Part shown: piece after piece, positions 16,626 through 26,156 of the stretch
How positions within the stretch are numbered: the first letter of the stretch is position 1
How the letters are laid out: every line of letters begins with the position of its first letter
NCBI RefSeq assembly: GCF_051201625.1
Contig: NZ_CP179203.1
Span: 1,488,001 to 1,552,000, forward strand
Direction: 5' to 3'
DNA from: Shimia sp051201625
Lineage (GTDB): Bacteria; Pseudomonadota; Alphaproteobacteria; Rhodobacterales; Rhodobacteraceae
Length of the DNA: 64,000 nucleotides
The notes under the pieces: model-generated
The model's input: the letters and a program-made list of their open reading frames with translations, nothing else
Databases searched by the model: none
What the model was told of the DNA's origin: nothing
Made by a program: the position numbers and the translations under genes

Positions 16626-18107
16626 ATGGGAGCAATGGCGCGACAGCTTTCGAGTCTCGGCTTGACGGCTGCAAGAGGTGCTGACCCTGATATTCTTGGT
16701 CTAACGGTCGACAGCCGTGATGTTAAAGACGGTTATTTATTTGCTGCTCTGCCTGGTACTCAAGTGCATGGTGCCGAATTTATCAGTTATGCGGTACGTA
16801 TGGGCGCCGAGGCTATTCTGACTGACGCGGAAGGGGCTCGTATCGCCAGCGAAGAGTTGGAGTCATCCGGTATCGCATTAGTTGTCGCTGAAGATCCCCG
16901 GCAAGTATTGGCGTATACTGCCGCTTTGTGGTTTGGCGAGCAGCCCGGTATAATTGCAGCCGTAACGGGCACCAACGGCAAAACTTCGGTCGCGACATTT
17001 CTTCGACAAATCTGGCAGAATCTTGGATTGGAGGCTATAAATTTGGGTACGACAGGAGTAGAAGGCGACTTTCAGGCGCCTTTACAGCACACTACTCCGG
17101 AACCGATCACACTGCACCGTACTTTGGCAGAATGTAGCCAGTATGGTATTCAATTCGCAGCAATGGAGGCGTCCAGCCATGGGCTTGCGCAAAAACGTCT
17201 AGATGGCGTCCAGCTAAAGGCTGCGGGATTCACGAATTTCACGCAGGACCACCTCGATTACCATGACAGTTTCGAGGATTATTTTGATGCAAAGGCAGGA
17301 CTATTCGCGCGTGTTTTACCTGAGGGCGGTGTTGCAGTGATCAACACGGACGATTCGAGGGGTGTTGACATGGTTGCGGTTGCCAGTTCGCGAGGCCAAA
17401 AGGTTATCACTGTCGGCCGTGATGGTGCCAATCTGAACCTCCAGGGACAGCGTTTAGATAACACTGGACAGTCGATCCAATTTGCTTTTCGTGGTCGAGC
17501 TTATCAGACACAGCTGAAACTTGTTGGTGCGTTTCAGGCTGATAACGTTTTGCTGTCGGCAGGACTGGCGATTGCCTGTGGCGCGGACCCAGAGCGAACT
17601 TTTGAGGTTCTTGGTGAGCTCAAAACTGTGCGCGGTCGAATGCAATTGGCTGCGACGCGCCGAAATGGCGCTACCGTATTCGTTGATTATGCACATACGC
17701 CGGATGCAGTCGCAGTTGCGCTTCGTGCGTTACGCCCCCACGTAATGGGTAAGCTCGTGGCAATTATCGGTGCGGGTGGTGATCGCGATGCCGGAAAACG
17801 CCCATTAATGGGACGGGCGGCGGAAGAGAATGCTGACATTGTTTTCGTTACTGACGATAATCCGCGCAGCGAAAACCCAGCGTTTATCCGAAATATGGTT
17901 ATGGAAGGTGCACCGGGGGCCATCGAAGTTGGAGACAGGGCCGAGGCTATTCTGCGCGCTATCGACGCTCTTGAGGCAGGAGATGCACTTCTGATCGCGG
18001 GTAAGGGGCATGAAAGTGGCCAGATCATCGGTGATGACGTTCTGCCCTTTGACGATTGTGAGCAAGCCAGCGTGGCTGTGGCGGCGCTAGATGGGGGATT
18101 AGCATGA
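16626..18107 (+). CDS. murE: UDP-N-acetylmuramoyl-L-alanyl-D-glutamate--2,6-diaminopimelate ligase
   Basis: Adds meso-diaminopimelate to UDP-MurNAc-L-Ala-D-Glu in the cytoplasm. The 493-residue product has the Mur-ligase P-loop VTGTNGKTS at residues 113-121, MEASSHGLAQKRLDGV and FTNFTQDHLDYHDSFEDYF. DDNPR in VTDDNPRSENP is the motif that marks DAP rather than lysine specificity. Its stop overlaps murF in ATGA. Confidence 0.97.
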   Translation: MGAMARQLSSLGLTAARGADPDILGLTVDSRDVKDGYLFAALPGTQVHGAEFISYAVRMGAEAILTDAEGARIASEELESSGIALVVAEDPRQVLAYTAALWFGEQPGIIAAVTGTNGKTSVATFLRQIWQNLGLEAINLGTTGVEGDFQAPLQHTTPEPITLHRTLAECSQYGIQFAAMEASSHGLAQKRLDGVQLKAAGFTNFTQDHLDYHDSFEDYFDAKAGLFARVLPEGGVAVINTDDSRGVDMVAVASSRGQKVITVGRDGANLNLQGQRLDNTGQSIQFAFRGRAYQTQLKLVGAFQADNVLLSAGLAIACGADPERTFEVLGELKTVRGRMQLAATRRNGATVFVDYAHTPDAVAVALRALRPHVMGKLVAIIGAGGDRDAGKRPLMGRAAEENADIVFVTDDNPRSENPAFIRNMVMEGAPGAIEVGDRAEAILRAIDALEAGDALLIAGKGHESGQIIGDDVLPFDDCEQASVAVAALDGGLA

Positions 18108-19546
18108 GCCTTTGGACGTCATTTGAAGCTGCTATGGCCACCAACGGAGAAACAACGCAGGATTGGGTTTGCAATGGCGTTTCGATTGACACACGCACGA
18201 TCGAACCTGGGAATTTGTTTGTAGCTTTGACGGACTCGCGTGACGGGCACGAGTTTGTTGCGGAGGCTTTTAAAAAAGGGGCAGCAGCAGCTTTGGTTAG
18301 TCGTATACCGGAGGGCCTAGAAGCAGATGCCCCACTTTTACTGGTGGATAACGTTTTGAACGGGCTTGTCGCTCTTGCGAAAGTGGGGAGAGCGCGGACT
18401 GCCGCACGCGTGGTGGCTGTTACGGGGTCGGTCGGCAAGACCTCAACCAAGGAAATGTTACGAGCTATGTTAGCTTGTCAGGGCAGTACGCATGCCAGCG
18501 TGGCTAGTTATAACAATCATTGGGGCGTGCCGCTGTCGTTGGCGCGAATGCCGCGTGACAGTGCCTACGCGGTAATTGAAATTGGGATGAATCATCCCGG
18601 GGAGATTGCACCTTTGGCTATTTTGGCCCGCCCACACGTGGCGTTGGTGACGACGGTCGCTGCCGTTCACTTGGAAGCTTTTGATAATGTTGAGGGAATC
18701 GCAATAGAAAAGGCGGCAGTTTTTAGTGGGCTTGAGGATGATGGAACGGCTATTTTCAACGCAGATATAGACACAGTTGACGTGTTGCGTGGGTTTGCAT
18801 CAAGATCAGCGGGACAGGTTATCGAGTTTGGGCGTGACGCGTCAGCGTGGAAACTAGTCGAAGCACGTTTAAGCGGTAATGCCACTGTTGCACAGGCTCT
18901 AATCAACGGCGCACCGCTTATTTTCAAAATTCAAGGCGCTGGTGTCCATTTTGCAATGAATGCGTTGGGCGCTTTAGCATCTGTGACGGCTTTAGGTGCT
19001 GATCTGGCGGTTGCCGTAAGTGATCTTGGTCGCTGGTCCCCTCTTACTGGGCGTGGTGCGCGAGAAACGATATGGCTCGACCCAATAGAAACTGAGCGAA
19101 CGCTGGATTTAATTGATGACGCCTATAACTCGAATCCGACGTCGCTCGGTGCAGCACTGGAGGTATTGGCATCTAATCAGACCGAGGGCGATATCAGCCG
19201 TATTGGAAAGGGACGCAGAATTGCTTTTGTAGGTGATATGAAGGAACTAGGGCACGAGGAGGTTCGGATGCACTTAAGTATTTTTGAGCACCAAGCTTTT
19301 GACAAGATAGACGTTGTGCACACTATTGGACCGCTGATGCGGCATTTGTACGAAGCTCTGCCGCTTGAGAAACGCGGGCTTTGGGCTGAGACGAGTGAAG
19401 ACATTGCTTCCCAGGCGCGCCATTTGGTCGACGCGGGTGATTGTGTATTGGTCAAGGGATCCTTGTCGATGGGACTAGACAAGGTGGTTGACGCCATACG
19501 CAAACTGGGTCATCCCGCTCCGCAATCCAGAAATGAGGATCAGTGA
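18104..19546 (+). CDS. murF: UDP-N-acetylmuramoyl-tripeptide--D-alanyl-D-alanine ligase
   Basis: Adds D-Ala-D-Ala to complete the UDP-MurNAc pentapeptide. The 480-residue product has the ATP loop VTGSVGKTSTKEML. It also has YNNHWGVPLSLARMP and EIGMNHPGEI, and the C-terminal DDAYNSNPTS and GDMKELG segments typical of MurF. The start overlaps the murE stop (ATGA) and the stop directly abuts the mraY ATG. Confidence 0.97.
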   Translation: MSLWTSFEAAMATNGETTQDWVCNGVSIDTRTIEPGNLFVALTDSRDGHEFVAEAFKKGAAAALVSRIPEGLEADAPLLLVDNVLNGLVALAKVGRARTAARVVAVTGSVGKTSTKEMLRAMLACQGSTHASVASYNNHWGVPLSLARMPRDSAYAVIEIGMNHPGEIAPLAILARPHVALVTTVAAVHLEAFDNVEGIAIEKAAVFSGLEDDGTAIFNADIDTVDVLRGFASRSAGQVIEFGRDASAWKLVEARLSGNATVAQALINGAPLIFKIQGAGVHFAMNALGALASVTALGADLAVAVSDLGRWSPLTGRGARETIWLDPIETERTLDLIDDAYNSNPTSLGAALEVLASNQTEGDISRIGKGRRIAFVGDMKELGHEEVRMHLSIFEHQAFDKIDVVHTIGPLMRHLYEALPLEKRGLWAETSEDIASQARHLVDAGDCVLVKGSLSMGLDKVVDAIRKLGHPAPQSRNEDQ

Positions 19547-20629
19547 ATGCTGTTTTGGTTGACCGAACTTTCGGACGGTGGAGATTTTTTTAACCTCTTC
19601 CGCTACATCACGTTACGAGCCGGTGGAGCGTTTATGACGGCGCTTTTGTTCGGTTTTTTGTTTGGGCCACCTATTATAAACGTTCTGCGTCGTACGCAAG
19701 GCAAGGGTCAACCCATTCGCGATGACGGCCCTGAAAGTCATTTTGAAAAAGCAGGAACGCCGACGATGGGTGGCTTGCTAATCGTGGGTGCTTTGTTAAC
19801 GTCAACGCTGCTTTGGGCGCGTTTAGACAATGGCTTTGTCTGGTTAGTTTTGTTTGTGACCATCTCTTACGGCCTGATCGGTTTTGCCGATGATTACGCC
19901 AAAGTAGCCAAACAAAGCACAAATGGGGTTTCAGGAAAAGTTCGACTACTCTTAGGTTTTTTGATCGCTGCCATTGCTGCTTGGTGGGGCAGTTTCTTAC
20001 AGCCTGACTCACTGCAGATGCAGCTTGCGTTGCCTGTTTTTAAAGACACTTTGCTAAATCTAGGTATTTTTTATATCCCCTTCGCGATGTTTGTTATTGT
20101 GGGGTCCGCCAATGCGGTAAACCTCACCGATGGGCTTGACGGCCTCGCAATCATGCCCGTTATGATTGCTGCGGGCACTCTCGGTGTGATTGCGTATGCG
20201 GTTGGGCGTGTCGACTTCACTGAATACCTAGACGTGCATTATGTGCCTGGTACAGGTGAGATTCTAATCTTTGTTGCGGGCCTAATTGGCGGCGGATTGG
20301 GCTTTCTTTGGTATAACGCGCCGCCGGCAGCGGTCTTCATGGGCGATACCGGATCACTGGCTCTGGGTGGCGCGCTTGGTGCCATCGCCGTAGCCACCAA
20401 GCACGAGCTTGTTTTAGGCATTGTAGGTGGTTTGTTCGTTCTTGAGGCGCTCAGTGTGATCATCCAGGTGCTGTACTTCAAGCGTACCGGAAAGCGTGTC
20501 TTTTTAATGGCTCCAATCCACCATCACTACGAGAAAAAAGGTTGGGCAGAGCCGCAAATCGTGATCCGATTTTGGATCATTTCGCTGATTTTGGCGATGA
20601 TCGGTCTTGCTACGCTGAAAGTTAGATAA
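19547..20629 (+). CDS. mraY: Phospho-N-acetylmuramoyl-pentapeptide transferase
   Basis: An integral membrane enzyme that forms lipid I from UDP-MurNAc-pentapeptide and undecaprenyl phosphate. The 360-residue product has about ten hydrophobic segments. It has the Mg-binding Asp115-Asp116 pair in GFADDYAK, AGTPTMGGLLI, NAVNLTDGLDGLA with its nucleophile-region Asp, FMGDTGSLALGG, and the MAPIHHHYEKKG histidine loop. Length and motifs are complete. Confidence 0.98.
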   Translation: MLFWLTELSDGGDFFNLFRYITLRAGGAFMTALLFGFLFGPPIINVLRRTQGKGQPIRDDGPESHFEKAGTPTMGGLLIVGALLTSTLLWARLDNGFVWLVLFVTISYGLIGFADDYAKVAKQSTNGVSGKVRLLLGFLIAAIAAWWGSFLQPDSLQMQLALPVFKDTLLNLGIFYIPFAMFVIVGSANAVNLTDGLDGLAIMPVMIAAGTLGVIAYAVGRVDFTEYLDVHYVPGTGEILIFVAGLIGGGLGFLWYNAPPAAVFMGDTGSLALGGALGAIAVATKHELVLGIVGGLFVLEALSVIIQVLYFKRTGKRVFLMAPIHHHYEKKGWAEPQIVIRFWIISLILAMIGLATLKVR

Positions 20630-20704
20630 TAATTTCGAGCGCCGCGTGGCTTGCGTGAATTTTTCTCGTGGGGCAGTCTAAACCAGGTGGATAATGGGGG
20701 ATGC

Positions 20705-22111
20705 ATGATCCCAGTCGTAGGATACACGGGCGCACGGGTCGCTGTTTTAGGGCTTGGAAGATCCGGGCTGGCGGCCGCGCGGGCATTACGGGCAGGCGGT
20801 GCTGTTCCAATTTGTTGGGATGACAGCCTTGATGCCCGAAATGCAGCTGAAGCTGAAGGGTTCGCCTGCCAAGATCTGACGCGGCAGAAAGTGTTTGAAA
20901 ACATATCGGCGCTGATCGTCAGCCCCGGCATTCCGCATCTTTATCCCGAACCTAATATCGTTGTCTTGGCCGCTCTAAAAGCTGGAGTTCCAGTTGACAA
21001 TGACATTGGTCTTTTCTTTCGCTCGTTTGCGACGGCGCAATGGCAAGGGTTTGACGTGACGCCAAAGGTAGTGGCTGTCACCGGATCAAACGGGAAATCA
21101 ACCACATCGGCTCTCATTCATCACATATTGGAACAAACTGGGCGTAACACACAGCTTGCAGGCAATATTGGTCGTGGCGTTCTGGACATAGAGCCGGCGG
21201 CTGATGGCGAAGTCGTGGTGCTTGAGTTGTCAAGTTACCAAACCGATTTGGCTCGTCACATGACGCCTGATATCGCCGTCTTTACAAATCTTTCTCCTGA
21301 CCATCTGGATCGACATGGTGGTATTGGTGGGTATTTTTCTGCGAAGCGCCGATTGTTTGCGGAGGGTGGGCCGGATAGGGCGATTATTGGCGTCGACGAG
21401 CCTGAGGGTATATACCTCGCTGGGCAGTTGTCTGAAGGTATTTCTGACGATCGAGTAATTCGTATTTCGGCCGCGCAAAAATTGAGTGGTTTAGGCTGGC
21501 TAGTATATGCCCGCAAAGGGTTCCTTACTGAGTGGCGAAAAGGTCGGCAGGTTGGTACAATTGATCTGCGCCGCATTAAGGGTTTGCCTGGGGTACACAA
21601 TCATCAAAATGCCTGTGCAGCCTATGCCGTTGTTCGAGCTCTGGGTTTGGCACCAAAAGTTATTGAAAGAGCGTTCGCTAACTTTGCGGGGCTGCCACAC
21701 CGGAGTCAGATCGTGGCTGATAAAGGTGGTGTAATTTACGTAAATGACTCCAAGGCTACCAATGTTGACGCCGCTGCTAAAGCACTAGGTGCATTCCAGA
21801 AAATCCGTTGGATTTGTGGTGGACTTGAGAAAGATGGGGGACTAGGCGCACTGTTGCCGGCAACTAGAAACGTTATCAAAGCTTATGTAATCGGTCGACA
21901 GGCCGCCGCCTTTGCAACGCAACTTAAAGGGATTGAGGTTGAGGTATGCACAACAATGGCGGTCGCAGTTGCGAGGGCCTCTGAGGATGCTATCGATGGA
22001 GAGACGGTGCTACTTGCACCCGCTGCCGCCAGCTTTGATCAGTATGATAGCTTCGAAAATCGTGGTATTGATTTCGAGGAGCAGGTGACCGCAGTTCTTG
22101 GTCAAGTCTGA
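20705..22111 (+). CDS. murD: UDP-N-acetylmuramoylalanine--D-glutamate ligase
   Basis: Adds D-glutamate to UDP-MurNAc-L-Ala. The start is the ATG of MIPVVGYTGARVAV, with GGGGGA upstream. An in-frame ATG 54 bases earlier lacks one. The 468-residue product has GLGRSGLAAARAL near the N terminus, the P-loop VTGSNGKSTTSALI and VNDSKATNVDAAAKAL. It is the last dcw gene here. The ftsW, murG and murC genes that normally follow in relatives are absent. Its TGA is directly followed by the stop of a convergent gene with no intervening base. Confidence 0.96.
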   Translation: MIPVVGYTGARVAVLGLGRSGLAAARALRAGGAVPICWDDSLDARNAAEAEGFACQDLTRQKVFENISALIVSPGIPHLYPEPNIVVLAALKAGVPVDNDIGLFFRSFATAQWQGFDVTPKVVAVTGSNGKSTTSALIHHILEQTGRNTQLAGNIGRGVLDIEPAADGEVVVLELSSYQTDLARHMTPDIAVFTNLSPDHLDRHGGIGGYFSAKRRLFAEGGPDRAIIGVDEPEGIYLAGQLSEGISDDRVIRISAAQKLSGLGWLVYARKGFLTEWRKGRQVGTIDLRRIKGLPGVHNHQNACAAYAVVRALGLAPKVIERAFANFAGLPHRSQIVADKGGVIYVNDSKATNVDAAAKALGAFQKIRWICGGLEKDGGLGALLPATRNVIKAYVIGRQAAAFATQLKGIEVEVCTTMAVAVARASEDAIDGETVLLAPAAASFDQYDSFENRGIDFEEQVTAVLGQV

Positions 22112-23296
22112 TTAAATTTTCTTTCGTGAGATGGCTTGTCCCGCTGCCCAGCCAGACGACCATGCCCATTGAAAATTGTAGCCGCCAAGCCAACCGGTAA
22201 CGTCGATTGCTTCTCCGATAACGTACAGCCCCGGGCAGGATTTGGCTTCCATTGTTTGCGAAGACAATCCGTCCGTACTGATGCCGCCTAAAGTCACTTC
22301 CGCTGTGCGATAGCCTTCTGTTGCAGTGGGTCGTAAAATCCAATTTGACATACGGTCGCTCAGCCTGCGGAGGGAAGTATCGGGTTGATCAGCGAGAGTT
22401 CCGCTTATCTTCCATTCTTGCGTGAGAAACTCGGCTAGCTTTGACGGCAGGAGTTGGGCTAGGACGCTTGATAATTGCTTGCGTCCTTGGTTAACCTTAT
22501 GACTTTTCAAAGTTGCCAATGGATCGGCATTGGGCAACAGGTTAATTGCGACATCGATACCCTCGCGCCAAAAAGAGCTTATTTGTAGCATGGCTGGACC
22601 GGACAAGCCCCGATGGGTGAAGAGTAGGGCTTCCTCAAAGGTCACTCCATTTGCTGTTGCACACACGGGTAGGGAGGTGCCGGTGAGGTGTTTGAATTGG
22701 CCTTCTGAAAAGGTCAATGGCACAAGTGCAGGGCGTGTTTCGGTTGTATTCAACCCGAATTGGCGGGCGAGGTCGTATGCCAGACCCGTCGCACCCATTT
22801 TAGGTATAGATTTACCGCCGGTGGCGAGAACGAGGTTGTTTGCCTGCAGCTGCATGCGCTTGCCGTGAGATTCAATCTCAACTTTAAACAATAACCCGTC
22901 TCGACTTACTGAGTGAACTTTGGTCTGCAAGCGAAGTTCAGCACCAGCCATATCCATTTCTTTGATTAGCATTGTAATAATTTCTTTAGCGGAAATATCA
23001 CAAAATAACTGACCACGAGACTTCTCATGATAAGAAATGCCATGGCGGGCAACAAGGTTGATGAAATCCCATTGGTTATATCGACTCAGAGCCGACTTAC
23101 AGAAGTGAGGGTTTTGGGAAATGAAGTTTCGAGGCTCAGCGTACAGGTTAGTAAAGTTGCAGCGCCCGCCACCTGATATCCGAATTTTTTCACCCGGTGC
23201 CTTAGCGTGATCAAGGACTAACGTGCGTCCACCCGCGTGGATAGCGCACATCATTCCAGCCGCGCCGGCGCCAAGGATGATGGTTTCATAATGCAT
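22112..23296 (-). CDS. NAD(P)/FAD-dependent oxidoreductase, HI0933/BaiN family
   Basis: A flavoprotein of unknown physiological role. The start is placed at the ATG of MHYETIILGAGAAGMMCA so that the FAD-binding GxGxxG sits at the N terminus, as in the family. Reading further upstream would add 25 residues without homology-like character. Neither start has a good ribosome site. Diagnostic segments are KIRISGGGRCNFTN, LVLATGGKSIPKMGATG, TLGGISTDGLSSQTMEAK, and the final GLYVIGEAIDVTGWLGGYN. 394 residues is the usual length. It converges on murD with zero spacing. Confidence 0.88.
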   Translation of the reverse strand: MHYETIILGAGAAGMMCAIHAGGRTLVLDHAKAPGEKIRISGGGRCNFTNLYAEPRNFISQNPHFCKSALSRYNQWDFINLVARHGISYHEKSRGQLFCDISAKEIITMLIKEMDMAGAELRLQTKVHSVSRDGLLFKVEIESHGKRMQLQANNLVLATGGKSIPKMGATGLAYDLARQFGLNTTETRPALVPLTFSEGQFKHLTGTSLPVCATANGVTFEEALLFTHRGLSGPAMLQISSFWREGIDVAINLLPNADPLATLKSHKVNQGRKQLSSVLAQLLPSKLAEFLTQEWKISGTLADQPDTSLRRLSDRMSNWILRPTATEGYRTAEVTLGGISTDGLSSQTMEAKSCPGLYVIGEAIDVTGWLGGYNFQWAWSSGWAAGQAISRKKI

Positions 23297-23506
23297 TAAG
23301 CGCGGGGTGCACGATGTTGCGCTGCAGGTCAAGCCGTCTGTTGGTTGGACAACATGCCCAATAAAAGGCATTCAGTCATTTTATTGCTTCAAAAACTTTA
23401 CGAAGATAGCAAGTTTAGTAACGAGACCGGACTTAAAACAAAATACTTGAGTTAAGCCCATAGATAGCTTGAGAAAGGTTGTCTAAATTCAGTGCGCCTC
23501 TATTTC

Positions 23507-23695
23507 TTAACTAGAGTTCTCAAAAGGTGTATCGAATGAGTTGTCTAGTCCTCTGATGGCATACAATCTGGCACCATCCTGAAACGTAATTTGAATGGTC
23601 AACTCCGCAGCGTTTTCATCTATTGTCGGCGCAAGGATAGATGGCTTAATTGGCTGAAACTTTTTTATTGGCGCCGGAAAGAAAATCTGTCGCGC
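23507..23695 (-). other. Open frame continuing in frame behind the rimO stop
   Basis: After the rimO TAA (23698-23696) the same frame stays open for 62 codons to a TAA at 23509-23507. The predicted sequence looks protein-like, for example PAPIKKFQPIKPSILAP and then ELTIQITFQDGARLYAIRGL. No ATG or GTG occurs. An ATT near its start and a TTG in the middle are the only conceivable initiators. It may be a small gene whose start codon has been lost, a readthrough tail or chance. I do not recognise it. Confidence 0.25.
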
Positions 23696-25096
23696 TTAAA
23701 CTCGCTTTCCCCACAAATCGTATTCTCCCGCTTCATCCACTTCAACGGATAAAATATCTCCCACTGATACGTTTTCGGTGCCCTCATCAATAAACAAATT
23801 TCCATCGATCTCTGGGGCGTCAGCTTTGGTACGGCATGTGGCAACGCCATTTTCGTCAAGTTCGTCCACGATTACTTCCATGGTCTTGCCGACCTTTGCC
23901 GCTAGTTTAATCTCAGAGATCGCCTGCGCTTTTAGCATGAATCTTTCCCAACGATCTTTTTTGATTGTGTCGGGTACATGGTCAGGCAGGGCATTACTGC
24001 GCGCGCCGGCCACATTTTCGTATTGAAAGCACCCAACGCGGTCCAGCTGCGCTTCGTCCATCCAATCTAGTAGATGCTCAAACTCTGCCTCGGTTTCGCC
24101 GGGGTAGCCGACTATAAAAGTAGAGCGAAGGGTGATGTCGGGGCAGATTTCACGCCAACGGGTGATTTCATCCAAGACCTTTGTTCCCGCTGCTGGTCGG
24201 GCCATGCGTTTGAGCGTGTCTGGGTGAGAATGTTGAAATGGAATATCAAGATAGGGCAGGATCAGTCCCCCGGCCATCAGTGGAATCAAATCGCGCACAT
24301 GTGGGTAAGGATAAACGTAATGCAGCCGTACCCAAGCGTCGAACTGACCCAGTTCGCGGGCAAGATCGGTTATGTGGCTGCGCACCTCCCGATCTTTCCA
24401 TCGATGGGTGGAAAATTTTCGGTCGAGCCCGTAGGCCGAGGTATCCTGCGAAATTATCAATAATTCGCGGACGCCGCTCTCCAATAGTTTTTCAGCTTCG
24501 CGCAGGATGGAATGGGCAGGGCGGCTATTTAGTTTGCCGCGCATGTCTGGGATGATACAGAATTTGCAAGCGTGGTTGCAGCCTTCAGAAATTTTCAAAT
24601 AGCTGTAGTGGCGCGGCGTGAGCGAAACATTGCGCGCTGGAAGTAAATCTACAAAAGGGTCTGGGGAAGCAGGCACGGCGGTATGAACCGCATCAAGCAC
24701 TTGCTCATATTGCTGTGGACCAGTGATGGCCAGCACTTTGGGATGTGAACGGGTGATAAATTCGGGCTCTGCTCCAAGACAACCGGTTACGATGACCTTG
24801 CCATTCTCTGAGAGTGCCTCGCCAATGGCGTTGAGGGACTCTGCCTTGGCCGAGTCCAGAAAACCGCAGGTATTTACGATTACTGCATCGGCGCCCGAGT
24901 AGTCAGGCGAGATGGCATATCCTTCTGCGCGTAGGCGTGTGAGAATCCGTTCGCTGTCGACCAGCGCTTTTGGGCATCCTAAAGAGACCATCCCAATGGT
25001 GGGCTGGCCGGGGCGGATTGCTCCGCCAGTACGTATATCGCGCGATAGACTCGCGTTAGCCAAATCGGGGCGGAGCTCGGGGGGATTTTGAGTCAT
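23696..25096 (-). CDS. rimO: Ribosomal protein S12 methylthiotransferase RimO
   Basis: A radical-SAM enzyme that beta-methylthiolates Asp89 (E. coli numbering) of ribosomal protein S12. The start is taken as the ATG of MTQNPPELRPDL. An ATG three codons earlier is equally possible, and neither has a clear ribosome site. The 466-residue product has the N-terminal cluster cysteines in SLGCPKALVDSE, NTCGFLDSAK and TGCLGAEPE. The radical-SAM CxxxCxxC is in SEGCNHACKFCIIP, and a C-terminal TRAM domain is present. It is distinguished from MiaB by ALVDSE and the S12-binding TRAM. It is transcribed alone. Confidence 0.95.
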   Translation of the reverse strand: MTQNPPELRPDLANASLSRDIRTGGAIRPGQPTIGMVSLGCPKALVDSERILTRLRAEGYAISPDYSGADAVIVNTCGFLDSAKAESLNAIGEALSENGKVIVTGCLGAEPEFITRSHPKVLAITGPQQYEQVLDAVHTAVPASPDPFVDLLPARNVSLTPRHYSYLKISEGCNHACKFCIIPDMRGKLNSRPAHSILREAEKLLESGVRELLIISQDTSAYGLDRKFSTHRWKDREVRSHITDLARELGQFDAWVRLHYVYPYPHVRDLIPLMAGGLILPYLDIPFQHSHPDTLKRMARPAAGTKVLDEITRWREICPDITLRSTFIVGYPGETEAEFEHLLDWMDEAQLDRVGCFQYENVAGARSNALPDHVPDTIKKDRWERFMLKAQAISEIKLAAKVGKTMEVIVDELDENGVATCRTKADAPEIDGNLFIDEGTENVSVGDILSVEVDEAGEYDLWGKRV

Positions 25097-25234
25097 GGCG
25101 CGCATATAGGATAAAGCGTGGGCAAGCGCAAAGGTTCAGTCGGATTTTTGTTTATTCGCCACTAACTCAGTTGAACAAAGGCACACTCAATTCTTCTTCC
25201 TCAGGTCTAAATCGTCTTAAGGTTGGGAATTAAG

Positions 25235-25363
25235 GTGTTTTCCTTGCGATTGATTTTGATCGTTGGGCTTGTACTCTTCCTGTGCCCTCTCCTGAGGAAA
25301 AATATTGATGAGCTCGCAAAAACTTTGGTCAAGCGCATGGATCGGAAGCTACCTGACGTTTGA
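25235..25363 (+). CDS. Possible small single-pass membrane protein (42 aa)
   Basis: A 42-codon frame from GTG 25235 encodes a hydrophobic helix (LRLILIVGLVLFLCPLL) followed by a charged amphipathic tail (RKNIDELAKTLVKRMDRK). AAGG lies upstream but is poorly spaced. The composition is that of a genuine bitopic small protein. I do not recognise the family and nothing else supports it. Confidence 0.35.
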   Translation: MFSLRLILIVGLVLFLCPLLRKNIDELAKTLVKRMDRKLPDV

Positions 25364-25521
25364 ATTTAAAGTTGAGGTTTGCTGAAATCTTGTAAGAGGC
25401 TTTTTTAGTTAGCCTTTTAAACTGACCAATTCATAGATTTAGATGCGTTTTGCTGTGTTGGGATCTATGCGGACGGCTCAAAAATGACTGCAAACCTTTT
25501 AGCACGAAATTTAGGATTCAA

Positions 25522-25544
25522 ACCCCGGACTGTTTTTCCGGGGT
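25522..25544 (-). terminator. Hairpin behind gcrA
   Basis: ACCCCGGA at 25522-25529 pairs perfectly with TCCGGGGT at 25537-25544 over a 7-base loop. It lies about 35 bp downstream of the gcrA stop on the minus strand. The following minus-strand sequence is only moderately T-rich, so termination is plausible rather than certain. Confidence 0.45.
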
Positions 25545-25577
25545 CTGTGGAGGCTTATGTATTACGTCGAAACATCT

Positions 25578-26156
25578 TCAGCGCTTGCGATCCCGGCGTG
25601 AACTCATCGGTTGAAAGGCGACGCCTACATGCGCCTCGCAGTAGGGTTTCCCGGATTTTACTGGGAGACCACAAAACCAGAAGTCTGGTGTCGCTGGATC
25701 GCCAACGGGCCATTTACATGTTCGTTCAGTCAATTCCATAAGGGAAAGTTTCTTGGCAGTTTTCTCAACTTCGTTGACTTTTGCAAGTGCTTCAGGACTG
25801 ATCTCGTTAGCTGATGGTTGCGGTGGCAATGGTTGCCCGGCTGGAATGATTGCTTTCCGCAGTGACGTACTCGGCTTGACCGAAACAGCGGGCTCAGTTT
25901 TTGGCTCTGGTTTGGGCTCTGATGGCTTCGACTTGGTTGCTTTGGTTCTGGGTGTTGCTTTTGGCTTTGCTTCCGCCTTTGGCTTGGCGTCAGACTTGCT
26001 TCCGCCAGACGACCGGTTGGATAGTCCCAGTCGGTGTACCTTTCCAATAACCGCGTTGCGAGTCACCCCGCCCAGTTCTTTGGCAATCTGGCTGGCCGAC
26101 TGGCCCTCGCCCCACAGTTTCTTCAAAAGCTCAACGCGTTCGTCGGTCCAGGACAT
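25578..26156 (-). CDS. gcrA: Cell cycle transcriptional regulator GcrA
   Basis: An alphaproteobacterial regulator that binds sigma-70 and GAnTC-methylated promoters. The 192-residue product begins MSWTDERVELLKKLW, and a second ATG immediately upstream is less well placed to the AAGGA site. It has the GcrA helix-turn-helix (SASQIAKELGG, TRNAVIGKVHRLGL) in residues 1-48, a long Lys/Pro-rich linker of low complexity (about 50-100), and the C-terminal Cys-containing segment TCKWPVGDPATPDFWFCG with GKPYCEAH. These cysteine motifs are typical of the family. Confidence 0.95.
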   Translation of the reverse strand: MSWTDERVELLKKLWGEGQSASQIAKELGGVTRNAVIGKVHRLGLSNRSSGGSKSDAKPKAEAKPKATPRTKATKSKPSEPKPEPKTEPAVSVKPSTSLRKAIIPAGQPLPPQPSANEISPEALAKVNEVEKTAKKLSLMELTERTCKWPVGDPATPDFWFCGLPVKSGKPYCEAHVGVAFQPMSSRRDRKR

